Assembly: GCA_021783435.1 (NCBI GenBank)
Contig: JAJXUC010000109.1
Coordinates: 1-13,232, forward strand
DNA from: Pseudomonadota bacterium
GTDB lineage: Bacteria; Pseudomonadota; Gammaproteobacteria; Burkholderiales; Burkholderiaceae
Direction of reading: 5' to 3'
Length of the DNA: 13,232 nucleotides
Below the pieces are notes generated by a model that made no database searches, was not told where the DNA came from, and saw nothing but the letters and a program-made list of their open reading frames with translations. The translations under genes and the position numbers were made by a program. Shown here in pieces: positions 1-6,765 of this stretch (the first letter of the stretch is position 1; each line of letters starts with the position of its first letter).

Positions 1-1
1 G

Positions 2-280
2 GGGGTGAGCGGGGGGGACGGGAGCATCATCACCGCCGGCCACGCGCTGGAGCCGTCGCAGCGGCGTGCGTACATCGAGGCAAAACCAATCATCATCCAA
101 AGGAACGTCTGGATCGCCACTGGCGCGACGATTCTTGGCGGCGTCACCGTCGGAGAGAACTCGGTGGTCGGAGCCGGCGCGGTGGTCACCAAGGACGTTC
201 CACCCCACACCTTCGTGGCGGGCGTGCCAGCAACCGTCATTCGCTCCCTGGAACAAGTCGACGCCGACCAAGCTCGGTAG
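2..280 (+). CDS. Hexapeptide-repeat (LbH) acyltransferase, C-terminal part, truncated by window start
   Basis: The reading frame is open to the left edge, so the true start lies outside the window. The visible ~92 residues are the end of a left-handed beta-helix acetyltransferase of the WcaF/maltose O-acetyltransferase type. Seen in order: an ITAGHAL segment, the PIII..NVWIATGATILGGVTVG hexapeptide coils, VVGAGAVVTKDVPP, and the family's closing VAGVPATVIR. In this family such enzymes move acetyl from acetyl-CoA to a sugar hydroxyl, often in exopolysaccharide or O-antigen pathways. The expected catalytic His may be that of AGHAL, but alignment is needed. The most N-terminal coils are missing. 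It converges on suhB. It may be the edge of a polysaccharide cluster lying to the left, which is inference only. The substrate cannot be told. Confidence 0.8.
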   Translation, partial: GVSGGDGSIITAGHALEPSQRRAYIEAKPIIIQRNVWIATGATILGGVTVGENSVVGAGAVVTKDVPPHTFVAGVPATVIRSLEQVDADQAR

Positions 281-290
281 CCAAGCTTGG
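268..290 (+). terminator. Weak hairpin at the end of the acyltransferase gene
   Basis: CCAAGC (268-273) can pair with GCTTGG (285-290) around an 11-nt loop that contains the TAG stop. The segment 281-290 (CCAAGCTTGG) is itself a perfect 10-bp palindrome. No T-run follows, so this is at best a poor intrinsic terminator. The 120 bp from here to the suhB stop hold nothing else recognised. Confidence 0.2.
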
Positions 291-410
291 GTCATTTCGC
301 CTCTCGCCTCGATCTATTCTGTGCGGCGGTTGCGGCCGGGGCTCTTGGATTCGAACGTGGGTTTGATTCGGCTCGGGGGTGCTGCGCGGTTTGCGTTGAA
401 GCCACGAGAT

Positions 411-1292
411 TCAGAATGATGCCTCGTCGTCCGTGGCATCGACGGCTTGCGTGGCGACAACGGCTTGGCGCTTGACGGAGGTCTCTGATGCATCGCGATC
501 CGCCTTCGCGTAGGGTTTGAGCAAAGCGACGAGTTGAGCGTAGATGCGCGGGCTGCCAGTGACGAGTTCTTCGCGGTGGAGAAAGTCGGATTCGCCCGTG
601 AAGTTGCCCACCAGTCCGCCGGCTTCCGTGACCAGTAGCGAGCCCGCAGCGACGTCCCAGGGCTTGAGGCCGATTTCGAAAAAGCCGTCATAGCGGCCCG
701 CTGCGACATAGGCCAGATCAATGGCTGCCGCCCCAGGGCGGCGCAGGCCGACGCAGCGCTCGGCCACCTTTTTGAACATCTCCAGGTAGGTGTCGAGGTC
801 GTCGCCCTTGCGGAAGGGAAAGCCGGTACCGATGAGTGCTTCGTCCAGCCGCGTGCGCTTGGACACGCGCAGGCGACGGTTGTTGAGAAAGGCACCACCA
901 CCGCGGCTGGCGGTGAACAGTTCGTCGCGGGAGGGGTCGTACACCACGCCGTGCTGCACCACACCGTGGTGGGCGAGGGCGATGGACACGGCGTACACCG
1001 GCATGCCGTGAATGAAATTGGTGGTGCCGTCCAGCGGGTCGATGATCCATTGGTGGTCGGAATCGGCGCGGCCGTGGGCGGTGCCGGTTTCCTCGCCGAG
1101 GATGCCGTGTTGCGGAAAAGCCTTGAGCAGGATCTCGATGATGGCCTGCTCGCTGGCGCGGTCGACTTCGGTGACAAAATCTCGTGCCGATTTTTGCGTC
1201 ACACGCAGCAGGTCGAGGTCGAGGCTGGCGCGGTTAATGATTTTGCCGGCTTCGCGTGCGGCGCGAACGGCAACATTGATCATGGGGTGCAT
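411..1292 (-). CDS. suhB: Inositol monophosphatase family protein SuhB
   Basis: Mg-dependent phosphatase of the inositol monophosphatase superfamily. It hydrolyses myo-inositol 1-phosphate, and in E. coli the same protein also acts in rRNA antitermination and ribosome maturation. The full metal-site signature is visible: DFVTEVDR (38-45), GEE (66-68), the motif [14 protein letters not shown] (83-96; Asp85 and Asp88 as metal ligands) and [15 protein letters not shown] (212-226; Asp213). The start [20 protein letters not shown] matches the usual family N-terminus; Met4 is the only close alternative. The protein is 293 residues against about 267 in E. coli. The excess is a C-terminal tail (from about residue 262) rich in Asp, Ala, Thr and Val that does not resemble the fold. 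It diverges from trmJ, with under 70 bp between the starts. Confidence 0.95.
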   Translation of the reverse strand: MHPMINVAVRAAREAGKIINRASLDLDLLRVTQKSARDFVTEVDRASEQAIIEILLKAFPQHGILGEETGTAHGRADSDHQWIIDPLDGTTNFIHGMPVYAVSIALAHHGVVQHGVVYDPSRDELFTASRGGGAFLNNRRLRVSKRTRLDEALIGTGFPFRKGDDLDTYLEMFKKVAERCVGLRRPGAAAIDLAYVAAGRYDGFFEIGLKPWDVAAGSLLVTEAGGLVGNFTGESDFLHREELVTGSPRIYAQLVALLKPYAKADRDASETSVKRQAVVATQAVDATDDEASF

Positions 1293-1339
1293 GGTGGCGG
1301 CGAAGGACGCGACAATGGCGTCTCGAAAGAAAAGCTTGG

Positions 1340-2218
1340 GTGGATGTGAAAGAACGAATGCAGACGCATGATTTTATCGGAGGGGGTGTGCCCGCCACGC
1401 CGGATGCTTCAAGCTGTGGCGCGCAGCCGCTGTTCGTGCTGGTGAACACCAGCCACCCAGGCAATGTGGGCGCGGCAGCGCGTGCCGTCAAGACCATGGG
1501 TTTCACGCAACTGGCGCTGGTGGCGCCGCGCTATGCCGATGTCTTGCAGCAGCCCGAAGCCCTTGCGTTCGCCAGCGGCGCCGACGATGTGCTCGCTGCC
1601 ACGCGCATCTGCCCCGACTTGATGGCCGCCGCAGGCGATTGCGGCGTGTTGGTGGCGCTGTCGTCGCGGGTGCGCGATTTCGGTCCGCCGCTGCGCGGCC
1701 CGGAATGGCTGCCGGAGCTGGCGCGCACCGCCGCTGCGCAAGGCCGGCGCGTGGGCTTCGTGTTCGGCAGCGAGCGCTATGGCCTGGACAACGACACGGT
1801 CTATCGCTGCGACGCCTTGCTGAGCCTGCCGGCCTATTCCAAGTACGCCTCGCTCAATCTGGCGCAGGCGGTGCAGATCGTAGCCTGGGAGTGGCGCAAG
1901 GCCATCGGCGTTTTCAGCCTGCCACCAGGGCCTTTGGTCGAAAAGGCGGCCACGCAGGCTGAGGTGCAAGGGCTGTTGGACCATGCCGAGCGGGCCTTGG
2001 TGGCACTGGGATATCTCGACCCGCATGCGCCAAAAAAACTGCTGCCCAGGCTGGCGCGGCTGGCCACGCGGGCTCAGCTCACGCAGCAGGAAGTGCACAT
2101 CCTGCGCGGCATCTGCAAGGCTGGGCTTGAGCGTTTGGGCGGAGCGCGAACGCAGCAGACTGGTGAATCGCAGACCGACCCGCCAGGTCACGACGCCGCA
2201 ACTTGCGCGCCGGATTGA
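1340..2218 (+). CDS. trmJ: tRNA (cytidine/uridine-2'-O-)-methyltransferase TrmJ
   Basis: SpoU/SPOUT-class AdoMet methyltransferase that 2'-O-methylates nucleotide 32 in the tRNA anticodon loop. The three family motifs are present in order: [20 protein letters not shown] (36-55), [15 protein letters not shown] (138-152) and [16 protein letters not shown] (163-178), the last forming the AdoMet-binding trefoil knot. Residues about 200-268 form the helical C-terminal extension usual in TrmJ. The final ~25 residues ([18 protein letters not shown]...) look disordered. The start is uncertain. ATG 1340 gives 292 residues, ATG 1358 (Met7) gives 286, and neither has a strong ribosome-binding site. A GGAGGGGG stretch at 1379-1386 sits just before an in-frame GTG at 1388 but is too close to serve it well. 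Homology begins near residue 30, so all three fit. Confidence 0.93.
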   Translation: MDVKERMQTHDFIGGGVPATPDASSCGAQPLFVLVNTSHPGNVGAAARAVKTMGFTQLALVAPRYADVLQQPEALAFASGADDVLAATRICPDLMAAAGDCGVLVALSSRVRDFGPPLRGPEWLPELARTAAAQGRRVGFVFGSERYGLDNDTVYRCDALLSLPAYSKYASLNLAQAVQIVAWEWRKAIGVFSLPPGPLVEKAATQAEVQGLLDHAERALVALGYLDPHAPKKLLPRLARLATRAQLTQQEVHILRGICKAGLERLGGARTQQTGESQTDPPGHDAATCAPD

Positions 2219-2231
2219 TCGGCAGATCGAT
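2214..2231 (+). terminator. Small hairpin overlapping the trmJ stop codon
   Basis: ATTGATC (2214-2220) can pair with GATCGAT (2225-2231) with one G-U pair around a GGCA tetraloop. It overlaps the trmJ TGA at 2216-2218. It has no following U-tract, so it may be an RNA processing or attenuating structure, or chance. Confidence 0.2.
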
Positions 2232-2250
2232 TGGCGATGGATCGGTCGTC

Positions 2251-2278
2251 CTGCCGCCCGGCCGGAGCTCCAATACAC
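2251..2278 (+). promoter_or_regulatory. Weak sigma-70-like promoter before cysE
   Basis: CTGCCG (2251-2256), 16 bp, then TACACT (2273-2278), placed about 34 bp before the chosen cysE start. The -10 box keeps the key TA...T positions, but the -35 box matches only three of six. No operator for a cysteine regulator was recognised. Confidence 0.25.
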
Positions 2279-2311
2279 TCGACTCCCGCTCCGAAAGCTG
2301 ACGTTCCATCC

Positions 2312-3079
2312 ATGTTCCGGCATTTGCACGAAGACATTCAGGTCATTCTCGAACGCGATCCCGCGGCCCGCTCGCGCTGGGAAGTGCTGACCTGCTACCC
2401 CGGCCTGCACGCGCTGCTGCTGCACCGCCTGGCGCATGGACTCTGGCGGCGTGGCTGGCTGTGGCTTGCGCGATGGATTTCGCACTGGGGGCGTTTTCTC
2501 ACTGGCATCGAGATTCATCCCGGAGCACGTATCGGCCGGCGCGTGTTCATCGACCACGGCATGGGCGTGGTCATCGGCGAGACCGCCGAAGTGGGCGACG
2601 ACTGCACCATCTATCAGGGCGTCACCCTGGGCGGTACCTCGCTTTACAAGGGCGCCAAGCGCCATCCCACGCTCGAAGCCGAGGTGGTGGTGGGCGCCGG
2701 CGCACAGGTGCTGGGCGGCTTCACCGTGGGCGCCGGCGCGCGCATCGGCTCCAACGCCGTGGTGGTGAAGGCGGTGCCGGCCGGGGCCACGGCGGTGGGC
2801 AATCCGGCGCGCATCATCCAGAAGGAAACCGAACTGGAGCGCGAGGCCACCGCCGCCCGCATGGGCTTTTCGGCTTACGCGGTGATGCAAAACGGTGACG
2901 ATCCGCAGACCAAGGCCATCCTGGGACTGATCGATCACGCGGCGCAACTGGAGCACCAGATTGCGCTGCTGTGGCGCGAACTGGAGCAGCGCGGCGTCTG
3001 CCCCGCCGATGTCTGCCCGCCAGAGGCCTTGCGAGAGGAGCACTTCGCCAAGGACGCGCTGGAAAAGCTGGTGAAATGA
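2312..3079 (+). CDS. cysE: Serine O-acetyltransferase CysE (short type)
   Basis: Cytosolic enzyme that makes O-acetyl-L-serine from serine and acetyl-CoA, the carbon skeleton for cysteine synthesis. The start is set at [22 protein letters not shown], the usual N-terminus of the short CysE class; the frame is open further upstream to 2231, but that part has no family look. After a short helical domain (1-60) come the left-handed beta-helix coils (63-168), including [21 protein letters not shown] with the catalytic His82, then [21 protein letters not shown] and the closing AVGNPARII. The acidic partner of His82, Asp143 in E. coli, is Glu67 here, as in the Gram-positive-like short enzymes. About 85 residues follow the helix, a long tail with a probable coiled segment ([20 protein letters not shown]). 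The protein is 255 residues. It converges on the SBP56-linked membrane gene. Confidence 0.94.
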   Translation: MFRHLHEDIQVILERDPAARSRWEVLTCYPGLHALLLHRLAHGLWRRGWLWLARWISHWGRFLTGIEIHPGARIGRRVFIDHGMGVVIGETAEVGDDCTIYQGVTLGGTSLYKGAKRHPTLEAEVVVGAGAQVLGGFTVGAGARIGSNAVVVKAVPAGATAVGNPARIIQKETELEREATAARMGFSAYAVMQNGDDPQTKAILGLIDHAAQLEHQIALLWRELEQRGVCPADVCPPEALREEHFAKDALEKLVK

Positions 3080-3121
3080 GGCCGGCGTCGTCAGACCCTG
3101 GTCAGTGCATGCGGCTCGCGG

Positions 3122-3157
3122 CGCCGCCAAGCCGGGCCGCGCGATGCGGCGGTTGTT
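3122..3157 (+). terminator. Possible terminator between convergent cysE and membrane-protein genes
   Basis: CGCCGC (3122-3127) and GCGGCG (3146-3151) can form a GC-only stem around an 18-nt GC-rich loop. GTTGTTT follows on the plus strand. It lies about 43 bp after the cysE stop and just before the stop of the opposing gene at 3158. The T-tract is interrupted, so the call is tentative. Confidence 0.35.
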
Positions 3158-3811
3158 TCAGCGTGCGGCCGCCCAGGTGGCCAGCGCGCCGCTGCCCAGC
3201 AGCATCACCGACCACAGCAGATCCAGGTTGAACCAGGACTGGCGCAGGGCGCGCAAACCCCAGTAGCGGTAGACCAGCCAGGCGATGATGCCGCCGGTCG
3301 TCAGCATGGCCGCGGTGTGCACGGCTGCCACGAGCAGGGCGGTGCCCAGGTCTTGCCGCAGCAGGGTCATCATCGCGGCATGGGCGGCGTCGGCCGGCGC
3401 GGGGCCGCACAGGCGCAGGTAGACCGGCAGCAGCATGAGCCCGGCGCCATGCGCGGTGGCCATGAGGAAGGACCACAGCAGCAGATGCGCCGGCTTGATG
3501 CGGGCGAGCCAGCGCGGATGGCGCTTGCGCATCAGCTTGTACAGGCCAAAGCCGATCAAGGCCAGGCCGCAGGCCAGGCCGATGAGCCGAATCTGGCTGA
3601 CGTAGGCGGTGAGCAGGGCAAAAGGCAGGAGCGCCGCCGCCATGGCGAGGAAATGACCGGCGCCGATGGGGCCCAGCGCGAGCAGCACGGCGCTGCCGCG
3701 CCGTGCCTGCATGCCGTTGGATACAGCCAGCAGCCAGCCCATGCCGGGGTTGATGCCGTGGTACACGCCCAGGGCGAGCACCAGCAGCCAGGGACCGATC
3801 GCGCCGGACAT
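3158..3811 (-). CDS. Polytopic membrane protein of unknown function, partner of SBP56 gene
   Basis: Not assigned to a named family. The 217 residues form about five to six hydrophobic segments, roughly 5-30, 40-70, 74-93, 107-132, 156-182 and 196-214, with basic stretches such as KLMRKRHPR (92-100) between them. Notable polar positions within or next to these segments are His18 and Asn21 in VYHGINPGMGW, His53 in GPIGAGHF, His121 in ATAHGAG and His165 in AAVHTAAM. Several histidines in or near membrane helices resemble metal permeases (HupE/UreJ or RcnA-like), but the diagnostic HAxDADH or HPxxGxDH motifs are absent. It lies 30 bp downstream of the SBP56 gene on the same strand, so co-transcription is likely. 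SBP56-type methanethiol oxidase needs copper, so a metal supply or sulfur-compound transport role is possible; this is inference. No clear Shine-Dalgarno precedes ATG 3811. Confidence 0.85.
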   Translation of the reverse strand: MSGAIGPWLLVLALGVYHGINPGMGWLLAVSNGMQARRGSAVLLALGPIGAGHFLAMAAALLPFALLTAYVSQIRLIGLACGLALIGFGLYKLMRKRHPRWLARIKPAHLLLWSFLMATAHGAGLMLLPVYLRLCGPAPADAAHAAMMTLLRQDLGTALLVAAVHTAAMLTTGGIIAWLVYRYWGLRALRQSWFNLDLLWSVMLLGSGALATWAAAR

Positions 3812-3841
3812 GGGCTGTGGCTGCGTCTTGGGCCGCCCTGG

Positions 3842-5251
3842 TCAGACCGAGGGAAAGCAGAAGGAATCGGTGGAGCAGTCGCCCCCTTCGAGCCGGATCT
3901 GGTGCGCGGAGTAACCCTCGGGGAAGGCGACGACATAGTCCTTGTCCAGCGTCATGCCGCCGTCGGGGTGGACGTTCACCTTGACTTGCGCGCCGGGCAG
4001 TGCGGCGCCGTAGAACTGCCGGTCCCAGGTGCTGTAGAGCGAGTTGGTGAAGTACACGCGCCGGCCGTCGCGGCTGATTTCCAGCATTTGCGGCGCCCCG
4101 GCGAAGCTGGCGCCGCTGGGGTGGGGTGTGCGCCGGGCGATGCCGCCGAGATGCACCGAGCCGGCGAGCCTGGGTGCCATCGGGTCGCGCACGTCGTACT
4201 GGCGCAGTTCGCCTGTTCCCCAGCAGGCGACGTAGAGGAAGCGGTCGTCGAGCGAGAGGTCGATGTCGGTCACCAGCGGCGGCACGGCGCCGAAGGGCTT
4301 GAGCAGATCGGGCAGTTGCTCGGCGCTGGCGGGTTCCGGGGGAATGGTGGCGGTTTTCCTGGCGTGGAAGACGCCGTCCTTCTCGCGCCACCAGGTCCAG
4401 ATCGAGCCTTCGAGATTGGTGGTGTCGACCACCACGCCGAGAAAGCCGTAGTCCTTGGTCGGCTCGTGGGCCGGGCGCACCTCCAGCGCCATCTGGTGGT
4501 TGGCACCGAGGTCGATGGTCTGCAGATGCTTGCGCCCGCGCAGATCCCAGAAATGCAGGCAGTGGCCGTAGCGGTTGGCCAGCAGGTCTTCGCCGACCAG
4601 GCCGTTCTCGAACTGCGGCGGCAGGCCCCATTCGCTCGACACCATGTAGTCGTGCGGGATGTTCCACCAGAAGTCGTAGCTCATGCGCTGCGGTCCGCGG
4701 TCGAGCTCCCAGCGGCCGAGCACCTCGAAGTTCTCGCAGTCCATCAGGAAGATGCCCGGAGGGCCGTCGGTGCCGTCTTTTCCGGCGCCGCCCAGGGTGC
4801 TGATGTACAGCCCCTCAGGGCCGCAGTGGGTGGTGTGCGGGCGCGAGTAGCCGGTCTTGTGCATCAGCTCCTCGGGCTCGATGACCTTGACCAGCCTGGC
4901 CTCGGTGGGATGGGGCTTGGTGTCGACGATGTAGATGCGCGAGGAGCGAATGCCGGGGATGACCAAATACCGGCGCTCGGTGAAGGGGTGACCGAGCAGG
5001 GGTGAGAGCATGGAGCTGCAGGCGTTCCAGCCGAAGTGGTGGAATTCGTCACCCTTGTGCGGCATGTCGATGCGGTGCACCACGTGACCGCAGTCTTTGG
5101 AATCGGGGTCGACGTCGATCACGGCCAGGGCGTCGGGGCGGGTGAAGTCGGGCGAGAGCATCAGGGTGTAGGCGTAATGCTCCACCGGCGCTTCCATCGC
5201 CAGCTTCGGGCTGGGATAGAAACTGGGGTCGGGGCGGATTCTTTGCAGCAT
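3842..5251 (-). CDS. Selenium-binding protein SBP56 family / putative methanethiol oxidase
   Basis: A beta-propeller protein of the SELENBP1/MtoX family. Characterised members oxidise methanethiol to formaldehyde, sulfide and hydrogen peroxide using copper. The 469 residues match the family length (human 472) along the whole protein. Recognisable blocks are DEFHHFGWNACSS (68-80), IRSSRIYIVD (101-110), HTTHC (139-143), SYDFWWNIPH (191-200), the ITDI-like VTDIDLSLDDRFLY (327-340), SLYSTWDRQFY (404-414) and AHQIRLEGGDCSTD (449-462). Cys54 aligns with the selenium-binding Cys57 of human SELENBP1. His71, His72, His139, His142 and His450 are candidate metal ligands. The start is ATG 5251, preceded by GGAG at 6 nt. 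The frame stays open upstream, but those 42 residues lack family resemblance. No signal peptide is visible, so the protein appears cytosolic. The exact substrate is inferred from family. Confidence 0.92.
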   Translation of the reverse strand: MLQRIRPDPSFYPSPKLAMEAPVEHYAYTLMLSPDFTRPDALAVIDVDPDSKDCGHVVHRIDMPHKGDEFHHFGWNACSSMLSPLLGHPFTERRYLVIPGIRSSRIYIVDTKPHPTEARLVKVIEPEELMHKTGYSRPHTTHCGPEGLYISTLGGAGKDGTDGPPGIFLMDCENFEVLGRWELDRGPQRMSYDFWWNIPHDYMVSSEWGLPPQFENGLVGEDLLANRYGHCLHFWDLRGRKHLQTIDLGANHQMALEVRPAHEPTKDYGFLGVVVDTTNLEGSIWTWWREKDGVFHARKTATIPPEPASAEQLPDLLKPFGAVPPLVTDIDLSLDDRFLYVACWGTGELRQYDVRDPMAPRLAGSVHLGGIARRTPHPSGASFAGAPQMLEISRDGRRVYFTNSLYSTWDRQFYGAALPGAQVKVNVHPDGGMTLDKDYVVAFPEGYSAHQIRLEGGDCSTDSFCFPSV

Positions 5252-5349
5252 GGCGATCTCCAGGCGTTGTTGGATGACGGTGCTGCAATCCGGCGCGCGG
5301 GCGTGGCGGTGCAGCCTTGCAGGCCAGGCCTCCATGCTGGCATCCGACA

Positions 5350-5377
5350 AAGCTAGACCCGCTCGCCGAATCGGCAA
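5350..5377 (-). promoter_or_regulatory. Weak sigma-70-like promoter for the SBP56 unit
   Basis: On the minus strand TTGCCG (5377-5372), a 16-bp spacer, then TAGCTT (5355-5350), about 100 bp before the SBP56 start. The match to consensus is poor (4/6 and 3/6). The 172-bp gap between the lpxH stop and the SBP56 start is the natural place for the promoter of this two-gene unit. Confidence 0.22.
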
Positions 5378-5401
5378 TGCGGGTTAATCCGGGGGTGGTG
5401 G

Positions 5402-5417
5402 GCCTGGCAGCCCAGGC
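5402..5417 (-). terminator. Hairpin just after lpxH
   Basis: GCCTGG and CCAGGC form a perfect 6-bp GC-rich stem with a 4-nt loop, six bases beyond the lpxH stop. No U-tract follows on the minus strand. It is a plausible end of the envelope operon but not a canonical intrinsic terminator. Confidence 0.35.
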
Positions 5418-5423
5418 GCGGCA

Positions 5424-6209
5424 TCAACGATGGATACGGGCGCCCGAGCGGCGTTCGACGGCAAGCTCCATGCTGCCGGCATGCAGCCACAAAGCCTGGG
5501 CACGATGCGATGCGCCACCCGCAGGAGCGTCCAGGTCCCAGTCCGACAAGACCTGGCGCAGTTGGCCGTGATCCCAGTGCTCGCGTGGACGATGGGTGTG
5601 GCCGTGGATCATCCAACGGCTGTTGGCGGCCTGGAGCCAGCGCGCGGCCTCGAAGGGGTCGGCATCGCTCCAGGTGTCCATGCGGCTTTGAGAAGCGCGG
5701 CTCTGGGCACGCATGATTGCAGCCTGCTCGATGCGTGCCGGCAATGGCTGTGCCAGGAACCGGGCCTGCCACTCGGTGCCGCGGCAAAGCGCGCGCCATT
5801 GCAGGTAAGGGGCATCGCTGATGCACAGCGCGTCGCCGTGGGTGAGCACGATGCGCTGCCCGCCGAGATCCAGAACGCAAGGATCGGGCAACAGCGAGGC
5901 GTTGCAGCGATGGGCAAAGCCTTGCTGCAACAGGAAGTCGCGGTTGCCGTGCATCACATGCACGGCATGGCCGTCGGCGGCGTAGGCGGCCAGGGCGGCG
6001 CAAACCTGGTGGTGGGCATCTGGCGGGCCCGTGTCGAGCAAGTCGTCGCCGACCCAGGCTTCGAACAAGTCACCGAGGATGAAGAGGCCATCCGCGGCCA
6101 AGGCCTCCGCACCCAGCCAGCGCAGAAAGCCGGCTGTGGTGGCGGGCGCCTCAGGGCCAAGGTGCAGATCGGAGACGAACGCAAGGTGCCGCCATGTGGG
6201 CGGCGCCAT
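5424..6209 (-). CDS. lpxH: UDP-2,3-diacylglucosamine hydrolase LpxH
   Basis: Peripheral inner-membrane metallophosphoesterase of lipid A synthesis. It cleaves UDP-2,3-diacylglucosamine to lipid X and UMP. All five phosphoesterase blocks are present: SDLHL (13-17), GDLFEAWVGDD (46-56), MHGNRDFL (86-93), LTHGDALC (122-129) and IHGHTHRP (201-208). With the start at ATG 6209 the protein has 261 residues (E. coli 240) and begins MAPPTWRHLAFVSDLHL, like other betaproteobacterial LpxH. A longer form from TTG 6272 (282 residues) would overlap the 3' end of ppiB by 11 bp. That extension ([17 protein letters not shown]) has no conserved look, so the shorter start is preferred, though neither has a strong ribosome-binding site. 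It is the last gene of the minus-strand envelope operon. Confidence 0.93.
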   Translation of the reverse strand: MAPPTWRHLAFVSDLHLGPEAPATTAGFLRWLGAEALAADGLFILGDLFEAWVGDDLLDTGPPDAHHQVCAALAAYAADGHAVHVMHGNRDFLLQQGFAHRCNASLLPDPCVLDLGGQRIVLTHGDALCISDAPYLQWRALCRGTEWQARFLAQPLPARIEQAAIMRAQSRASQSRMDTWSDADPFEAARWLQAANSRWMIHGHTHRPREHWDHGQLRQVLSDWDLDAPAGGASHRAQALWLHAGSMELAVERRSGARIHR

Positions 6210-6261
6210 CAGATCGGCGAATCGTCCCGGCAAAGCCTGCAGGGACGGTTGCGAGGGCGAC

Positions 6262-6753
6262 TCAGACTTCAACGGCTTTGAGGATCACCACGTCTTCCAG
6301 CGGCACGTCCTGGTGGCCGCCCTTGCCGCCGGTTTTCACGCCCTTGATGGCATCCACCACGTCCTGGCCTTGCACCACCTGGCCGAACACGGCGTAGCCC
6401 CAGCCCTGGGACGACGGCGCGGTGTGGTCGAGGAAGGCGTTGTCGGCGACGTTGATGAAGAACTGCGCGGTGGCCGAATGCGGGTCATTGGTGCGGGCCA
6501 TGGCCAGGGTGTAGCGTTTGTTCTTCAGCCCGTTGTTGGCCTCGTTCTGGATCGGCGCCTGGGTGGGTTTTTGCTTCATGCCGGGTTCGAAGCCGCCGCC
6601 TTGAACCATGAAACCGTCGATCACGCGGTGGAACACGGTGCCATCGAAGTGGCCGCTCTTCACATAGGCCAGAAAATTGGCTACCGACTTGGGGGCTTTC
6701 TCGGCGTTGAGTTCGATGCGGATGACGCCTTTGTTCGTGTGCAGTTCAACCAT
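6262..6753 (-). CDS. ppiB: Cytosolic cyclophilin-type peptidyl-prolyl cis-trans isomerase B
   Basis: Peptidyl-prolyl isomerase that speeds cis-trans isomerisation of X-Pro bonds during folding. The 163 residues are a bare cyclophilin domain with no signal peptide, matching E. coli PpiB (164). Catalytic features are [13 protein letters not shown] (41-53, with Arg43), LAMART (83-88), SATAQFFIN (93-101) and [10 protein letters not shown] (118-127). The position equal to Trp121 of human cyclophilin A is His110 (FLDH), which in related bacterial enzymes goes with low cyclosporin sensitivity. ATG 6753 is preceded by AAGGA at 5 nt. It begins 12 bp after the exported cyclophilin gene and is closely similar to it, so the two look like tandem duplicates split between compartments. 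Confidence 0.95.
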   Translation of the reverse strand: MVELHTNKGVIRIELNAEKAPKSVANFLAYVKSGHFDGTVFHRVIDGFMVQGGGFEPGMKQKPTQAPIQNEANNGLKNKRYTLAMARTNDPHSATAQFFINVADNAFLDHTAPSSQGWGYAVFGQVVQGQDVVDAIKGVKTGGKGGHQDVPLEDVVILKAVEV

Positions 6754-6765
6754 GATGGTCCTTGT

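Noticed and set aside
346..362. GTTCGAATC-like T-loop sequence on the minus strand (348-356) in the suhB/acyltransferase gap
   Set aside because: The flanking bases do not pair as a T-stem, and no acceptor, D or anticodon arms could be found nearby, so it is not called a tRNA.
1409..3130. Long minus-strand open frame (573 codons) opposite trmJ and cysE
   Set aside because: It is antisense to two unmistakable enzymes and rich in Ala, Arg, Gly, Gln and His without motifs; a GC-driven shadow.
3317..5005. Long plus-strand open frame (562 codons) opposite SBP56 and the membrane protein
   Set aside because: Its product is compositionally odd and shows no family motifs, while the minus strand encodes clear proteins. 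Long antisense frames are common in GC-rich genes.
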